Below are positions 1-11,149 of a DNA stretch of 46,300 nt, in pieces. Origin of the DNA: Chara braunii (taxonomy: Eukaryota > Streptophyta > Charophyceae > Charales > Characeae); contig BFEA01000066.1 of the NCBI GenBank assembly GCA_003427395.1, positions 1,600,770 to 1,647,069 on the forward strand, read 5' to 3'. A program made the position numbers and the translations under genes. The notes beneath the pieces are model-generated. The model was not told the origin of the DNA. It did no database searches and was given only the letters and a program-made list of their open reading frames with translations. Position 1 is the first letter of the stretch, and the number at the start of each line of letters is the position of its first letter.

Positions 1-15
1 GAATTCCCTGAGAGC

Positions 16-39
16 GCCCGTTCGTTTTGAAGAACGGGC
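16..39. repeat. Short hairpin, GCCCGTTC stem
   Basis: An 8-bp perfect inverted repeat (GCCCGTTC at 16-23, GAACGGGC at 32-39) surrounds an 8-base loop. The same stem sequence recurs in a longer hairpin at 212-250. A degenerate third version, CTGTTCG...GAACTGG, lies near 578-596. Function unknown; these may be remnants of a foldback or MITE-like repeat. Confidence 0.6.
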
Positions 40-211
40 TAGACAGACATCTGCAGAACTAGCAAATCGAATGAATCTACAGCTAAAACATGGAAACATA
101 CCTACTGCTACTACTATAAGTCTACAACTACTATGAGGGACCGACGGATGCGACGGCCAGAGGTAAGTCCCCAACCGTAAGGCTGGCCTTTCCCCTCCCT
201 TGTGGCATGTT

Positions 212-250
212 ACAGTGGCTGCCCGTTCATTTTGAACGGGCAGCTGCTGT
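212..250. repeat. Strong hairpin (18-bp arms, 3-base loop)
   Basis: The arms at 212-229 and 233-250 pair at 16 of 18 positions around a TTT loop. The inner 12 bp (GCTGCCCGTTCA and its complement) are perfect. There is no T-run, promoter or neighbouring gene that would make it a terminator. It shares its core with the hairpin at 16-39. Confidence 0.7.
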
Positions 251-410
251 CTGAAGAGGCGCCGAACTTAGCACCTGGATTGAGCCGGGTTCGTGCGCGC
301 AGGGCTGAGGAAAGAAGGCCCTGTTGAGCTTGACTCTAGTTCTGTGAAATGACTTACAGGAGGGGGAGGCTGCTTGTTTCGAAAAAACGAGCTGCCCCCT
401 GCACAGGAGG

Positions 411-502
411 GGTAAAAAGAAAGAAAGAAGAAAAGAAAGAAAATAAAGAAAGAAAGAAAGAAAGAAAGAAAAGAAAAGGAGAAAAAACAAACAAACAAAC
501 AA
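411..502. repeat. Purine microsatellite, (GAAA)n-rich
   Basis: The plus strand is almost pure A/G, mostly GAAA units, and passes into an ACAA run at its 3' end. Open frames across it (Lys/Glu/Arg-rich on plus, Phe/Ser-rich on minus) are simple products of the repeat and not genes. Confidence 0.85.
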
Positions 503-1199
503 GGGGGGAAACGACCGCGAATTTGGTCGCGGCCGTGGAACAAGTGTAGCCCCTAGAAGGTTCTAGGGTGTGAGCACCTGTTCGTTTTTGAACTGGCTGC
601 AGTCTGGCTGGGTACATGCATTCCTAGGAGCACCCAGCCTGAGAAAATGGCCAGGTGCTTCCTAAAGTTAATGACCCTGGTTCTCTGGGGGGGGAAGCCA
701 AGGCACCGGGCTCCTGGCCATTGATTTAGATCAAAGGTCAGGAGCACTGGCGAATTTTGCCTGCCTGTGGGCAAAGCAGCTGCTCACAATCATCAGCTGG
801 CTATAAAAGCCAGCACTCCACCCAACAGCCTCACACTTGTGGCAGTGTTGCTGGGGCATTCACTTGAGTTAATGTTGGCTGGCTGCTGCATGCTGCTGGA
901 GAGGGGCGGTGCTGCTGGTGGAGGTGCTGGAGTGGATAGTGGGGGTCTGCAGTGAGCGAGGAAGTGGAGGCAGCCATAGCCACCACTTCACTTGTGAAGT
1001 GCTGGGGAGGTGCTGCGCGGCCATCACGGTGACGACGGCCATAGTTGGAGAGGTGGTGGGAAGGTGTTGTTCATTCAACGTGGCGTCGGCGGCCATTTTT
1101 TGTAAGGTGTAGGGGTTATGCTGCACATGGCAGCCATAATTGGAGAAGTGTTGGGGAGATGCTGCGTGGTTTTTGCGGCAACAACAATTTTTTTGTTGA
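503..1199. other. No recognisable gene
   Basis: I see no gene. From about 960 to 1140 the sequence repeats loosely a motif GCAGCCATA(G) followed by a G-rich GGAGA(G/A)GTG(T/G)TGGG block. This looks like an eroded minisatellite leading into the 54-bp array that follows. Open frames on either strand here have low-complexity composition. Confidence 0.6.
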
Positions 1200-1389
1200 C
1201 GTACTGCGGGAGCATCGCCGAATGTTTTCCGCGGCAGCTGTGATTTTTTTGGCAGTGACGCGGGAGTGTTGCCGAATTTTTTCGGCGGCAGCTGTGATTT
1301 TTTTGGCAGTAATGTGGAAGCGCTGCCGGACTTTTGCGGCGACGACACTGGTTTTAACGGCAGTGGTACGGAAGCGGTGGCGGCAGTGA
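1200..1389. repeat. 54-bp tandem repeat, about 3.5 copies
   Basis: Units begin near 1200, 1254, 1308 and 1362. Each carries a CGGGAG-like start, a TTGCCGAA centre, a CGGCGGCAGCTGTG block and a T-run ending GGCA. Copies 1 and 2 are close and copies 3 and 4 diverge. Because 54 is a multiple of three the array stays open in one frame, giving an 18-residue peptide repeat. I do not think it is translated. Confidence 0.75.
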
Positions 1390-2748
1390 CACTTTGATAG
1401 GGGGGTGTTGCCGAACTAATAGCGTGGTGGCATCAAGTTTCCTTAAGGGGAAGTGTTGACCGTTTGGCGGCACGACAATGGCGATGTTTTTTTTGTGAGG
1501 TTACGTTGCTAAAATTTTGATGCGGTGGCAGCGACAGTTCGGTGGAAACTGCTGCTAATGTTTTTTGGCACGGCAGCGTGGTACTGGTTTTGACGGCGTG
1601 GCGAGCAGCAGTTCCACACTTTATTTTTTGTGGTGTGCGGCAACTATGGTGGATTCTAATGGGGGACAAAGGTTGGGCTAACGCTGGTGCACGTTTGCGA
1701 TTGTGCGGTAGCGATGGGTGGGCCGGCGGCATGAAGAGATCGCAGAGTGAGTACGCGCGACACTGGCTATTGGAGTTGCAGCACTTACGGTTTGCGCCGG
1801 AAGGACATCTATATTCTTTTTTTTTAGGCTCGTGGCAAATGCGGTTTTCATCGGGGGCCACCTTTATTTTTTTGCGGCGCGCGGTGTGATGAATTCTGAA
1901 CTATCTGGTGTTGCGGGTGATGGTGTGGGTCTACCTAGGACCACTTGGGACCATCTTGGGACCATCTTGGGACTGAGTGGGACCAACTTGGGGTGTGAAC
2001 GCAGTGGTTTGAGGCGGTTTGGACTTACGGTTGGTTTGTGAAGAATCCTTGGTGGTTAAGGTGAAGTTGGGACTGCGTTGGGACTGTCCGGGATGTTGAG
2101 GCGATGTGGGTTTGGATAATGGGAGCACCCTCTTTGAGGGTTATCTCATTCAGACATCTTAGTGGCCCCAACCTTGGTGTGATCAGGAACTTAGAGAAGG
2201 CGGCGGACCGTCGTTCAGTGAAACGACCACAACTTGTGAAGCTGTGAGCCGCGTATTTTGATGTGAGCCGCATATTTTCATATTCAACAACGATCTTTTT
2301 CTTCTGATTGGAATATTAACCGTTTTTCTTGAGCGAGCCGGACCAAACTTCGCTCAAGGTCAGTTGAATGATTCACACTTCCCTTCACTCCTATGTGAAC
2401 CCACACTTTGCTTGACCCGGTTCAATCGAATGTTCATTGTGGGTCAGTAGCTCGGTAGGGATACGCCCCTAAGGGTGGTGACAGCCCCTTAGGGAAGGAA
2501 AGCTTATGCCCCGCGGGAACCTATCCTGTCGTAGGGGACCACGGGATGTACAGCTGGCGCACTCGATTAGCGCGGCGAGGGGACGAAGCAACCGCGGCCG
2601 TCTTGGCGGCTCACGGGATACTTTGCGTCGTTCCCTCAGTTGTCTCTACTTTTGTTTGGTTTAACTCCTGCGTGATATGGCCGGGAGGGCTCCCGCGCTT
2701 TGCCAAAAGGGCGGGAGCCGATGCGCTCGACACCGATTCCTTCCTAGT
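1390..2748. other. No recognisable gene; short GGGACCATCTT repeats
   Basis: Nothing here matches a protein family I know. At 1931-1996 the motif GGGACCA(T/C)CTT and variants recur every 10-15 bases, with more GGGACTG copies at 2060-2090. Runs of T inside G-rich sequence continue the style of the preceding repeat. The region leads directly into the 90-bp minisatellite. Confidence 0.55.
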
Positions 2749-4330
2749 TGCTCCATAGCTCATGTATGTATGTGCTGTAGTCTCTTTGGTGCAAGTTCAG
2801 TCTTTCTCTCACCTAGTGATGTACCGGTTCCCTCCTAGTTGTTCCATAGATCATGCATGTGTCGCTGTAGGACCTAGTGATGTACCGGTTCCCTCCCAGT
2901 TGTTCCATGGATCATGCATGTGTGAGTTGTAGGTTCTTTGCTGCAGTTAAGTCTTTCCTTCACTTGGTGATGTGGCGGTTCCTTCCTAGTTGCTCTATAG
3001 CTCATATATGTATATGTTGTAGGTACTTCGCTGCAGTTCAGTCTTTCCTTCACTTAGTGATGTGGCGGTTCCTTCCTAGTTGCTCTATAGCTTATGTATT
3101 TGAGTGTTGTAGGTCTTTTGCTGCAGTTCAGTCTTCCCTTCACTTGGTGATGTGGCAGTTTCTTCCTAGTTGCTTTATAGCTAATGTGTGTATGTGTTGT
3201 AGGTTCCTTGGTGCAAGTCCAGTCTTTTCTGCACTTGGTGATGTGGTGGTTCCTGCCCGGTTGATCCATAGCTCATGTATGTATGTGTTGTAGGTTCTTT
3301 GGTGCAAGTTCAGTCTTTCCCTCACTTGGCGATGTGGCGGTTCCTTCCTAGTTGCTCTATTGCTCATGAATGTATGTGATGTAGGTTCTTTGCTGCAGTT
3401 CAGTCTTTCCTCCACTTGGTGATGTGGCGGTTCCTTCCTAAGTTCCTTTATAGCTCATGTGTATATGTGTTGTAGGTTCTTTGGTGCAAGTTCAGTCTTT
3501 TCTTCACTTGGTGATGTGGCGGTTCCTGCTTGGTTGCTCCATAGCTCATGTATGTATGTGTTGTAGGTTCGTTGGTGCAAGTTCAATCTTTCCTTCACTT
3601 GGTGATGTGGCGGCTCCTTCCTAGTTGCTCTATTGCTCATGTATGCATGTGTTGTAGGTTTTTTTGTGCAAGATCAGTCTTTCCTTCACTTGGTGATGTG
3701 GCGATCCCTTCCTAGTTGTTCCATGGCTCAGGTATGTGTGTGTTGTAGGTTCTTTGCTGCAGTCCAGTCTTGCCTTCACTTGGTGATGTGGCAATTCCTC
3801 CCTAGTGGTTCCATGACTCATGTATGTGTGTGTTTTAGGATCTTTGCTGCAAGTTCTGTCTTTCCTTCATTTGGGGTTCCTAGTGGATTCCATAGCTTCA
3901 CGCATGTGCATGCTCTAGTCCAAGTTGTGCAGTTCAGTTCTATATCTACTTGGTGATGTGTCGGTTCTCCCTTGTTGCTCCCATAGCCTCACACATGTGC
4001 ATGCTCTAGTCTAAGTTGTGCAGTTCAGTTCCTTCTTGGTGATGGGCCGGTTCTTCCTAGTGGCCTCCATTGCCTCACACATGTGCAAGCTCTAGTCTAA
4101 GTTGTGCCGTTCAGTTCCTTCTCTACTTGGTGATGTGTCGGTTCTTCCTAAGTCAATTTCATAGCTGCACACATGTGCATGATCTAGCCTAAGTTGTGCA
4201 GTTCAGTTCTTCCTCTACTTGGTGATGTGTCGGTTTTTCCTAGTTGCTCCCGTAGCTTCACACATGTGTATGTACTAGTCTAAGTTCTGCAGTTCTGTTC
4301 TCCTCCCATTTGATGATGTACCGGTTCGGA
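2749..4330. repeat. Large minisatellite, 90-bp unit, two subfamilies
   Basis: About 17 copies of a unit near 90 bp run head to tail. A unit reads approximately TAGTTGCTCCATAGCTCATG, a TGTATG stretch, TTGTAGGTTCTTTG, TGCA, GTTCAGTCTTTCC, CACTTGGTGATG and GGCGGTTCCTTCC. From about 3880 a second subfamily takes over with CACACATGTGCATGCTCTAGTC in place of the TGTATG stretch and a TCGGTTCTTCC end. Because 90 is divisible by three, several frames stay open on both strands with a 30-residue periodicity. These frames are by-products of the array. Confidence 0.9.
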
Positions 4331-4384
4331 TCTTGAACGGGGGATAGTAGGTCACGTATGGGTAAGACTTGATTAGGATTAGGG

Positions 4385-4387
<3 letters not shown>

Positions 4388-4442
<55 letters not shown>
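4388..4442. repeat. (TC)n microsatellite
   Basis: A pure CT dinucleotide run of about 50 bases lies just beyond the end of the 90-bp minisatellite. Confidence 0.95.
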
Positions 4443-4445
<3 letters not shown>

Positions 4446-5606
4446 TCCGTTCCCCTACTTCGTCCGTTGATCTTCTTCCCTCTACCTCTCTCATAATCTA
4501 TGGCAGAACCTCTTTCCCTTCCCGCTTGGCATACAACTGATCTCTCCCCTCTTACTTGTTACATTGCCAGGGGACGAACGGTGAGAGGGAGTTAACCTCA
4601 CTTGGTGGAGAAAGAGGGCAAGGGAAGGATTGTCGGTCCCTTGTGCCACCAAGAAGGGAAAGGAAGAGAATATTTGAAAGCGGTTAGCGCAAAAACGCTA
4701 GGGAATTGGAAATCGGACTAGTCCAAAGGGAACTAGAGGAAGAACTGTTGACTAAGAGAAAGGTCAACTGACTCAACCAAACCCCGGACTGCATAACTAT
4801 GAGAATGAAAAAGGGAATGGGAAGTAAGCCAAGGGCAAAGAAAAAAAAATAGGCATGTGGAAAGGGCTATGTGTTGACCCCAATGAGGGATTGTATTGGC
4901 CTTTGCATTTGTGCTGGTTGTGCAGGTGAGTAGCTGGGGATGACTTGAGCGGGATTGGGTCAGGGATATGCCAGCAAAAGGGAGAGAAATGGATGAGCAA
5001 AAGGATATGGGCCTTATAGAGTAAACTCTATCGGTGAATGGGTCCCTGGTGAATGAAGTTTTGTGTGTGGATGGAGCAATGGACGAAGTCTTGATTGATT
5101 GAAGTGTGAAGTAGCCTTTGCATGTGAAAGAAGGCCCCAAAAAGACTAAGGGGCGTGCACCAGCGACGATGGACGGAATGTGTGGGACATGGAAATGAGC
5201 GGACGCGGAGGGGGGAAGGCGGCATCGCCGCGCCACGATGATGCCACGAGACGGTTGTTTTAGGGAAAAGGTGTGTGGTCTAAGGATGACGCTTAACCTA
5301 CGCACAAAAGAAGAAAATATCTCAAGGAACCCCCCCCTGGACTGCTCGAATATGGAAAGGAGCATTTGCCTGAGAACACAACCAAAAACCAGAAAACTTA
5401 GGCTTGCAAAATGATCAGCGAGACTACCACCCGGCGTGAGGGCTGAGCTACATCCCCAATGGCAAAGCTCTCTCGCTCGATGGCCCACCCCTATCAATCT
5501 CAAAGCACTAGGTGGGGGTGGCCCCGTGACGAATGGCCCCCGCCCTGAGCATGAGCGTGGGAGGGCTGAGCCAACTGGGACCCGCAGTGGGGTCGACACA
5601 GGCTCG
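4443..5606. other. No recognisable gene; one 288-codon minus-strand open frame
   Basis: A minus-strand frame of 288 codons (5599 to 4733) is the longest unexplained frame on the left side. It is Ser/Pro/Leu/Phe-rich, has no domain or motif I recognise, and two other frames are open over parts of the same stretch. I treat it as chance, but it is the best place to look for a missed exon or lineage-specific gene. Confidence 0.4.
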
Positions 5607-6107
5607 AAAGTCTAACGAGGTTCGGCCCTACACTGGCCCTCCGCTGTGTACCGAATGCCTGCTCACAAACTCCCGCTGCGTACCAGGCGTTCGCTCACTT
5701 ACCTTCGCTGCGAACCAGATTCCAGTCCACTGGGTCATGAGGGATGCCAGGCTTCGTTGCTGGGCCTACCTATTGAACCACGCAGGTTCGGCATCCTGCC
5801 ATACAGTAGATTGACCCGTGGCTGAAGTGACCATCAGGTCCGCCAAGTGGCTGAAGTGACCATCCAAAGTCTAACGGGGTTGGGCCCTACAATTACAGTC
5901 CGCTGTGTACCGAATGCCTGCTCACGAACTCTGGCTGCGTACCAGGCGTTTGCTCACTTACCTTCACTGCGAACCAAATACTAGTCCACTGGGTCATGAG
6001 GGATGCCAAGCTTCGTTGCTGGGCCTGCCTGTTGAACCACGCAGGTTCGGCATCCTGCCATACAGTAGACTGACCGGTGGCTGAAGTGACCATCGGGTCC
6101 GCCAAGG
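5607..6107. repeat. 259-bp tandem duplication
   Basis: The block starting AAAGTCTAACG at 5607 is repeated from 5866 with about 90% identity by eye. Copy 1 ends with an extra internal duplication of TGGCTGAAGTGACCATC at its 3' side. Shared landmarks are GTACCGAATGCCTGCTCAC, CACTGGGTCATGAGGGATG and CGCAGGTTCGGCATCCTGCC. No gene is evident inside. Confidence 0.9.
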
Positions 6108-9100
6108 GGCACGACAATAAGAAGCTTAGCACGAGCTTCTCAGTTCGCCGTTTTTCGCCTGAAACGAACTAGTGATCCCCACCCGTAGTGTCGCTACGAC
6201 TCTTTCGTTTCTTTCGTTTCAATTTTACTTTTATTTCTGTCATTATTACTACCACTATTACTATTGTTACTATTATTAAGTGGTCCTGAGAGTTTCCTCC
6301 TTTTCTGTTGCTTCGAGAGGGGCTAACGGTTCAATTACGAACTGTGGTTGTAGGCAGGCAACTTAGGCTGGTTCGGCCTTCCATGCCTTGCTTACTGCAG
6401 GCAGCCGCTAAGGGTCGCGCCGTGGGTCTCCAAAATGGGAGCACCCGCCGCCGCGTTGGTAGGGAGCTCATCACCTCCTATGGAAGGTCATAAGCCCCCT
6501 CCTTACCATCGGACACTGGTACCCATGAGGGGTAGTTCGAAGGCCTCCTCTTGAAAGGAGGAGCGCGACCGCCCGTATCCCGTTATGGGACCACTATGAC
6601 GGACCTGTTGTCATTTCATACAAAAGATGAAGGGACCAGTGACTGGTAGCGAAGTGAGCCTCTTGTATTACGACCGTTGAGGTTCGACCTCGCGTTTTCT
6701 CTTTTACTTATTTTATTTTATTTTATTATTTTTCGAATTTACAGATAGATAAAATATTGGACTCTGAAAGTTACCTGAAATCCCTTCTTCAGAGCATGGG
6801 GACCGCGGTCTGCGGCGAACCTATAAAGAGTAGGGGAGGCAAGCATTTGGCTACTGGGGCATGAGCAATCTCACTACGCCGATTACTGGCAAACCAAAAA
6901 AGGGCTAGGCGTGGTGAGCGTGCAGGAGACTGTCTGTGCGCGCCTGCTCATGCTCTGAGTGTTCGGCCCTAGCTATCTCAGAACTCTGCGGCCTGGTACC
7001 GTATGCGGCCCAATTGAGAGAGGCTTGACCATGGTGCGCAGCAGCGGGTTTTAAGGCTATAGGCCAAGGTACCTTGTCAGGTGTGGAAGTCGCATAGCAG
7101 CTAAGTATACCTGAGACTTGAACCGTTTTGACACTGTCGGGAGCTAAGGGGGTCCTAGCTGACTATCACTTCGAAGGGTTTTGACCAGGTCTGAGTAGCT
7201 GTCATGTTGATTGGGAGAACGGACCTGATTGGGAGACTGAATGGACCTGATTGGGGGCAAGAGGCCTTAATGAAACTCCCATCTTGATTATTCGTTAGGA
7301 GTAAGCGCACTCCTCATTAAGATTTAAGCTTACAACGAACTCCCGCCTCTTAATTGATGAGCAGGCGGAAATCAATCTTGAGAGAAATCACTTACCTTCT
7401 GGCTAAATACTTGCTTGATGGGGATTAGCGAGCCCCTCTTGTCAGAGTTTGCCCTTGATAGTGAGAGGGGTTGAAGGGCATTGTCGAGACCAATTCTATT
7501 CGGGTGCTAACAGATGAGTGAACAACCGGAAACATATGTGGGTCTGGTTGTCAAGCCCCAGGAGAGTCGAAACCTACCCCTGTAAGGATCAATCCTTTTC
7601 ACACCAGTTTGTCGATCTCAACAGTAGGACATGGGAACTCATAGTGTATGTATACGTGTGTATTTATTTATACATAAATATGCAACTTTTAATCTCCGTC
7701 AACTGATGATATACGCCCTCTAGGCCATGAGAATAAATTTGTAGCCCTGTGTAATGCGTGAGCGAGGTGTAAGGCAAGCAGCACTCCACGTAGAGTCTGA
7801 GTGAGTGTCATTGAGATAGCCTTGTTAAGGGCAGTGGTTTGTATTGCAGTGGATAGAGCAACACTCACATCAATCAATCAATAAGACTTGCATTGCTTGG
7901 AGTCCTGCCACCATCCCTGGCTCTTGTTTGCAGTCTGATCAAAGTTAATTTGCCCCGCCACTCCAGCAGGCCCCACTTTTTGTAGTAAGTACACCCAATA
8001 CGCTGTCCTGATATGGTCATTAAGTTGTGTCACAGTTCACAGCATCAGTCGGAGGCCGAACTACTAGCGTTACCCCGCCTACTCTCGAAAGAACTGCGGA
8101 CATCGAAGTTGTCATCGCTGTAGGTGTTGATGAATTGCTATTCTGATTACTGACTTTATCTTCGCTCGCGTAAGTGGTTTTTGGAGGGAGTTGGATAGAA
8201 GCTATAATCAGCTGCCTACAAGTCCGGTCGGTGAAATCGTTACTAACTGACTATATGCCCTGTTAGGAGAGATCAGTGACCCAGACGGTTGAATATCATC
8301 AATCGTGACACGGCTTGAGGGATCTCGATGAGAAAACAGAGGACCTTTTCGGTTCGGTCTCAAATTACACGTCAAGTTCTTCTTATGGGGTCGACCTGAA
8401 GTAGAGCCCAATGAGAGTGATGTTGAAATCCCTTTCCTCTGGAAACTATTCTTACAGACCAAAGGAAGTGGAGCTCCCCGAACTCGAGCTCAATTCGATG
8501 AACTGGACTCTGTCTCACTTGGAGTGACCTCCCTCATATAGGACTAGCAGAGTGTTCCGGACCCGTATTGCACACAAAATACTATGCTATCACCAAGAGG
8601 CCTGGGACCCTAGCGAACTATGAACAGTCCTTGTACTGGAGCTCACAGCCTCAAACAAGAGCTGGGTTCCGGGACTACAGTTGCCATGCTGAATGGAATT
8701 GCGCACTGGGACATAACAACGGACCACATGTTGATGTGCTTGGGACATAAAGTCTCTGCCCAACACGAGTGAGTCGTGTCCAGATTAGGTGCCTGGCACT
8801 TTGATCACTTGCCCTGGCCAACTCTGACAAAGAGTTACAACAGGAGAAGGAGAGGGCTGGGTCACAGCGGGCCAGGGCGGATACTGTCCGCTGGTAACAG
8901 GCTCATCTAGTCTCTCCGCAGACAGAGATACAACGAACCCGGACAGTGAATGATCACCAGTGAGCTCAGGGAACTCAAGGGAACCCTCACCTGAACTCCA
9001 CTCCAATCTATCAATAACAATTTATGGGAAACTATCCTATTTATCGGTGCAGCTCAAGCAGTCACGGACAATTGTTTCATAGACTTCGATTCCGCAGTTT

Positions 9101-9471
9101 TCGAATCTGCCCCGGTTGGACTTCGCTCTGCCTTTCCCTGGCATTTAGACTTGCTTCAATATCAACATCAGATCGTAAGAGAGAAGTGGTCATCACTTGT
9201 GTGTGTTAGTTGTCACCTTGCAGATCAAGCCCCCCCCCGGCGTTTAAACAGTAGAGTCACTAGCAGTACAGTACCGAAGAACACTAACTATACCATAACG
9301 AAGCTCTAATAAAGCCCAGTTACCCTGTCAAGCGAACCAGACACATGCTAAATCGCAACCATCTCTCTGCAACTGGTACCCTTGCTAGTGCTTGATCATA
9401 TAAGACACTGATAGAGGTTTTAAGTCAAAATCTATTGATACCAGTCATCTAAAACCTATTCTACTCATCCC
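6108..9471. other. Unassigned 3.4-kb region, no recognisable gene
   Basis: The stretch has few long frames and no domain I recognise. Simple tracts occur at 6226-6278 (TTA/CTA-rich) and 6700-6735 (TTTTA). A C-run sits near 9229. Some phrases look like structured or organellar RNA (for example the region 6600-7100), but I could not assemble a group I or group II intron core or a tRNA. Nothing firmer can be said from reading. Confidence 0.4.
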
Positions 9472-11149
9472 GTGGGACCTAGGGCGTGGGAAATCATGAG
9501 ACATGATGAGGTCCTGGTGGTGAAGTCCATATCAAACAGAGACAAGACAGAGGGGTGGGAAGAAGAGGCATGTCGAGACATGGACTCTAATAGGCAGACA
9601 CAGAGGGGACACGTGGTCCGGATGGTCAAAAAGGAAAAGTACATTGCATACGTACTTTATTTTTATGATTACAATGGCAAAATGCACAGCATTGGCTCGC
9701 TGTTAGAGACGGTGGAGAGAGGCAAGGCAGAGCTCAGGTGAGCGCAAGGTTGTCCGAACTCTCCTCCTGAAAATCCCACCAGCATTCTGATCAGCAAATG
9801 TTACTCTGCAAGTTGCAACCCTTCAACGTTTTTCCACAGTCGGCAAATCAGTATTCAGTGACCTGCTGTTTTCAGCAACATCCAATAGTTCAAGTTACCT
9901 GAAAGCTTCAGTCAGTCAGTTAGCATTCAACCATTTCCGATCGTTACAAAGATCAATGACAATCAAGTTGTCCTCGTCAAAACATGTTGAGACCAGTGCC
10001 AACATCCATTTCAACACATGAGTACAGTTCAGTCATTCTGAGTTCAAGAGAAAATCATTGGTTAGTCTCAACGAGGTAGCCCTCAAGGATGCAGTCCAAT
10101 ATCGATCGGTACATCAGTGCAGCTAGCTTCAAGCAGAGAGGTCTGTCCACTTTTGTCGTTCTCACCAATTTTGCAGCAGGCACCATCTACGACCTGAGCC
10201 CCTACGCGAAGAAAGGCAAAGAAACTCATGAGTATTTCGACTCAATCTGGATCTCGACAGTCAAATATCTGGGGGAGAAAGAGAGAGTTTGAAGAGAGTG
10301 GTACCAAGCTGATCCGTAGCTTTGGACCCAAGCTCTATACTGATTACCCTATGCCTCCAGTCCCCTTCCCCCTCACAGACGGCTCCTATTGGAGCGACTT
10401 GGCGGATCTAGCCAAGAGGCACATTTCACCTGCACAAATTCACTATAAGAAGTGACCGAGCCATTTGAGTTCCGACATCTCAGACGAGGGATTTTCTCTC
10501 AACCATACCTTCCTACTCTATGGGAGGAGTTTTGTGCTATTGTTGACTTTCGTATCATGGGACTCAAATGGAAATGTTTAGAGCTTGCAGGCTTCCGATG
10601 GCTCTATATCCAGAGGCCACAATCTCAGAGAGTACAAGGACATGGTTCAAGGCACAGGAAACGCACAATGAAATGAGAGATTGAGTGTACGACCTAGAGG
10701 GATGAGTGAGGACTTTTGACGAGTGTTGGCCATGCCCCCTTCACATGTACTTTCTGAGATTGTTACGAGTTCTCATTCTTCCCTCACTTACCTTTGTCAT
10801 TGCTCAAGTCAGTCACTCTTGTATCGTCCACATTGCCTTTGCTTGATGATTATGCTCTCTGACGATCAGGTCACAGTTCTCAAAACTAGTAAAACTAGGA
10901 AAAATTGATACATGCATGACACATAAAAATTTCATGATTATTACTTGCATAATTTTTGTTGTTCTGAATCAAAATAAAAGATTCCTAAGACCGGGGACCG
11001 GCGAAGACCGCAATTGAAGGGTCTCGCTCGAAGCCGGACGCACACAACAGGAAGGGATTTGCTTTATTTAATTTATTTATTTATTGCAAAACATCATCAA
11101 AATCATGCGTGACAGCCTGTTGGCTTTCTGGTCGCCTGAAGAGGCTTAA
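9472..11149. other. No recognisable gene; small unassigned open frames
   Basis: Short plus-strand frames occur at 9472-9741 (89 codons, charged), 10089-10292 and 10452-10676. None has a motif, and they do not join into one product. The end (10915-11100) is AT-rich with AATAAAAG at 10973 and TTTATTTAATTTATTTATTT near 11063. The latter precedes the minus-strand gag and could be a remnant of that element's 3' region. Confidence 0.35.

Noticed and set aside
1-6. EcoRI site at the first base as a cloning boundary
   Set aside because: GAATTC at position 1 could indicate a clone end, but one site at the window edge proves nothing and no vector sequence follows.
2877-3293. 138-codon repeat protein in the minisatellite
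   Set aside because: The frame is open only because the 90-bp unit is a multiple of three. Both strands show similar open frames and units carry stops elsewhere.
2749-4330. CRISPR-like repeat array
   Set aside because: There are no unique spacers between repeats; units are contiguous and all parts repeat, as in a minisatellite.
4733-5599. 288-codon minus-strand open frame as a gene
   Set aside because: No motif, skewed Ser/Pro/Phe composition, other frames open in parallel, and no splice or neighbour support. It is kept only as a note in the region entry.
6590-7100. Organellar (mitochondrial) group II or group I intron insertion
   Set aside because: Some phrases look like structured organellar RNA, but I could not find a domain V hairpin, a conserved intron core or a flanking organellar exon. 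A search against organellar genomes would decide.
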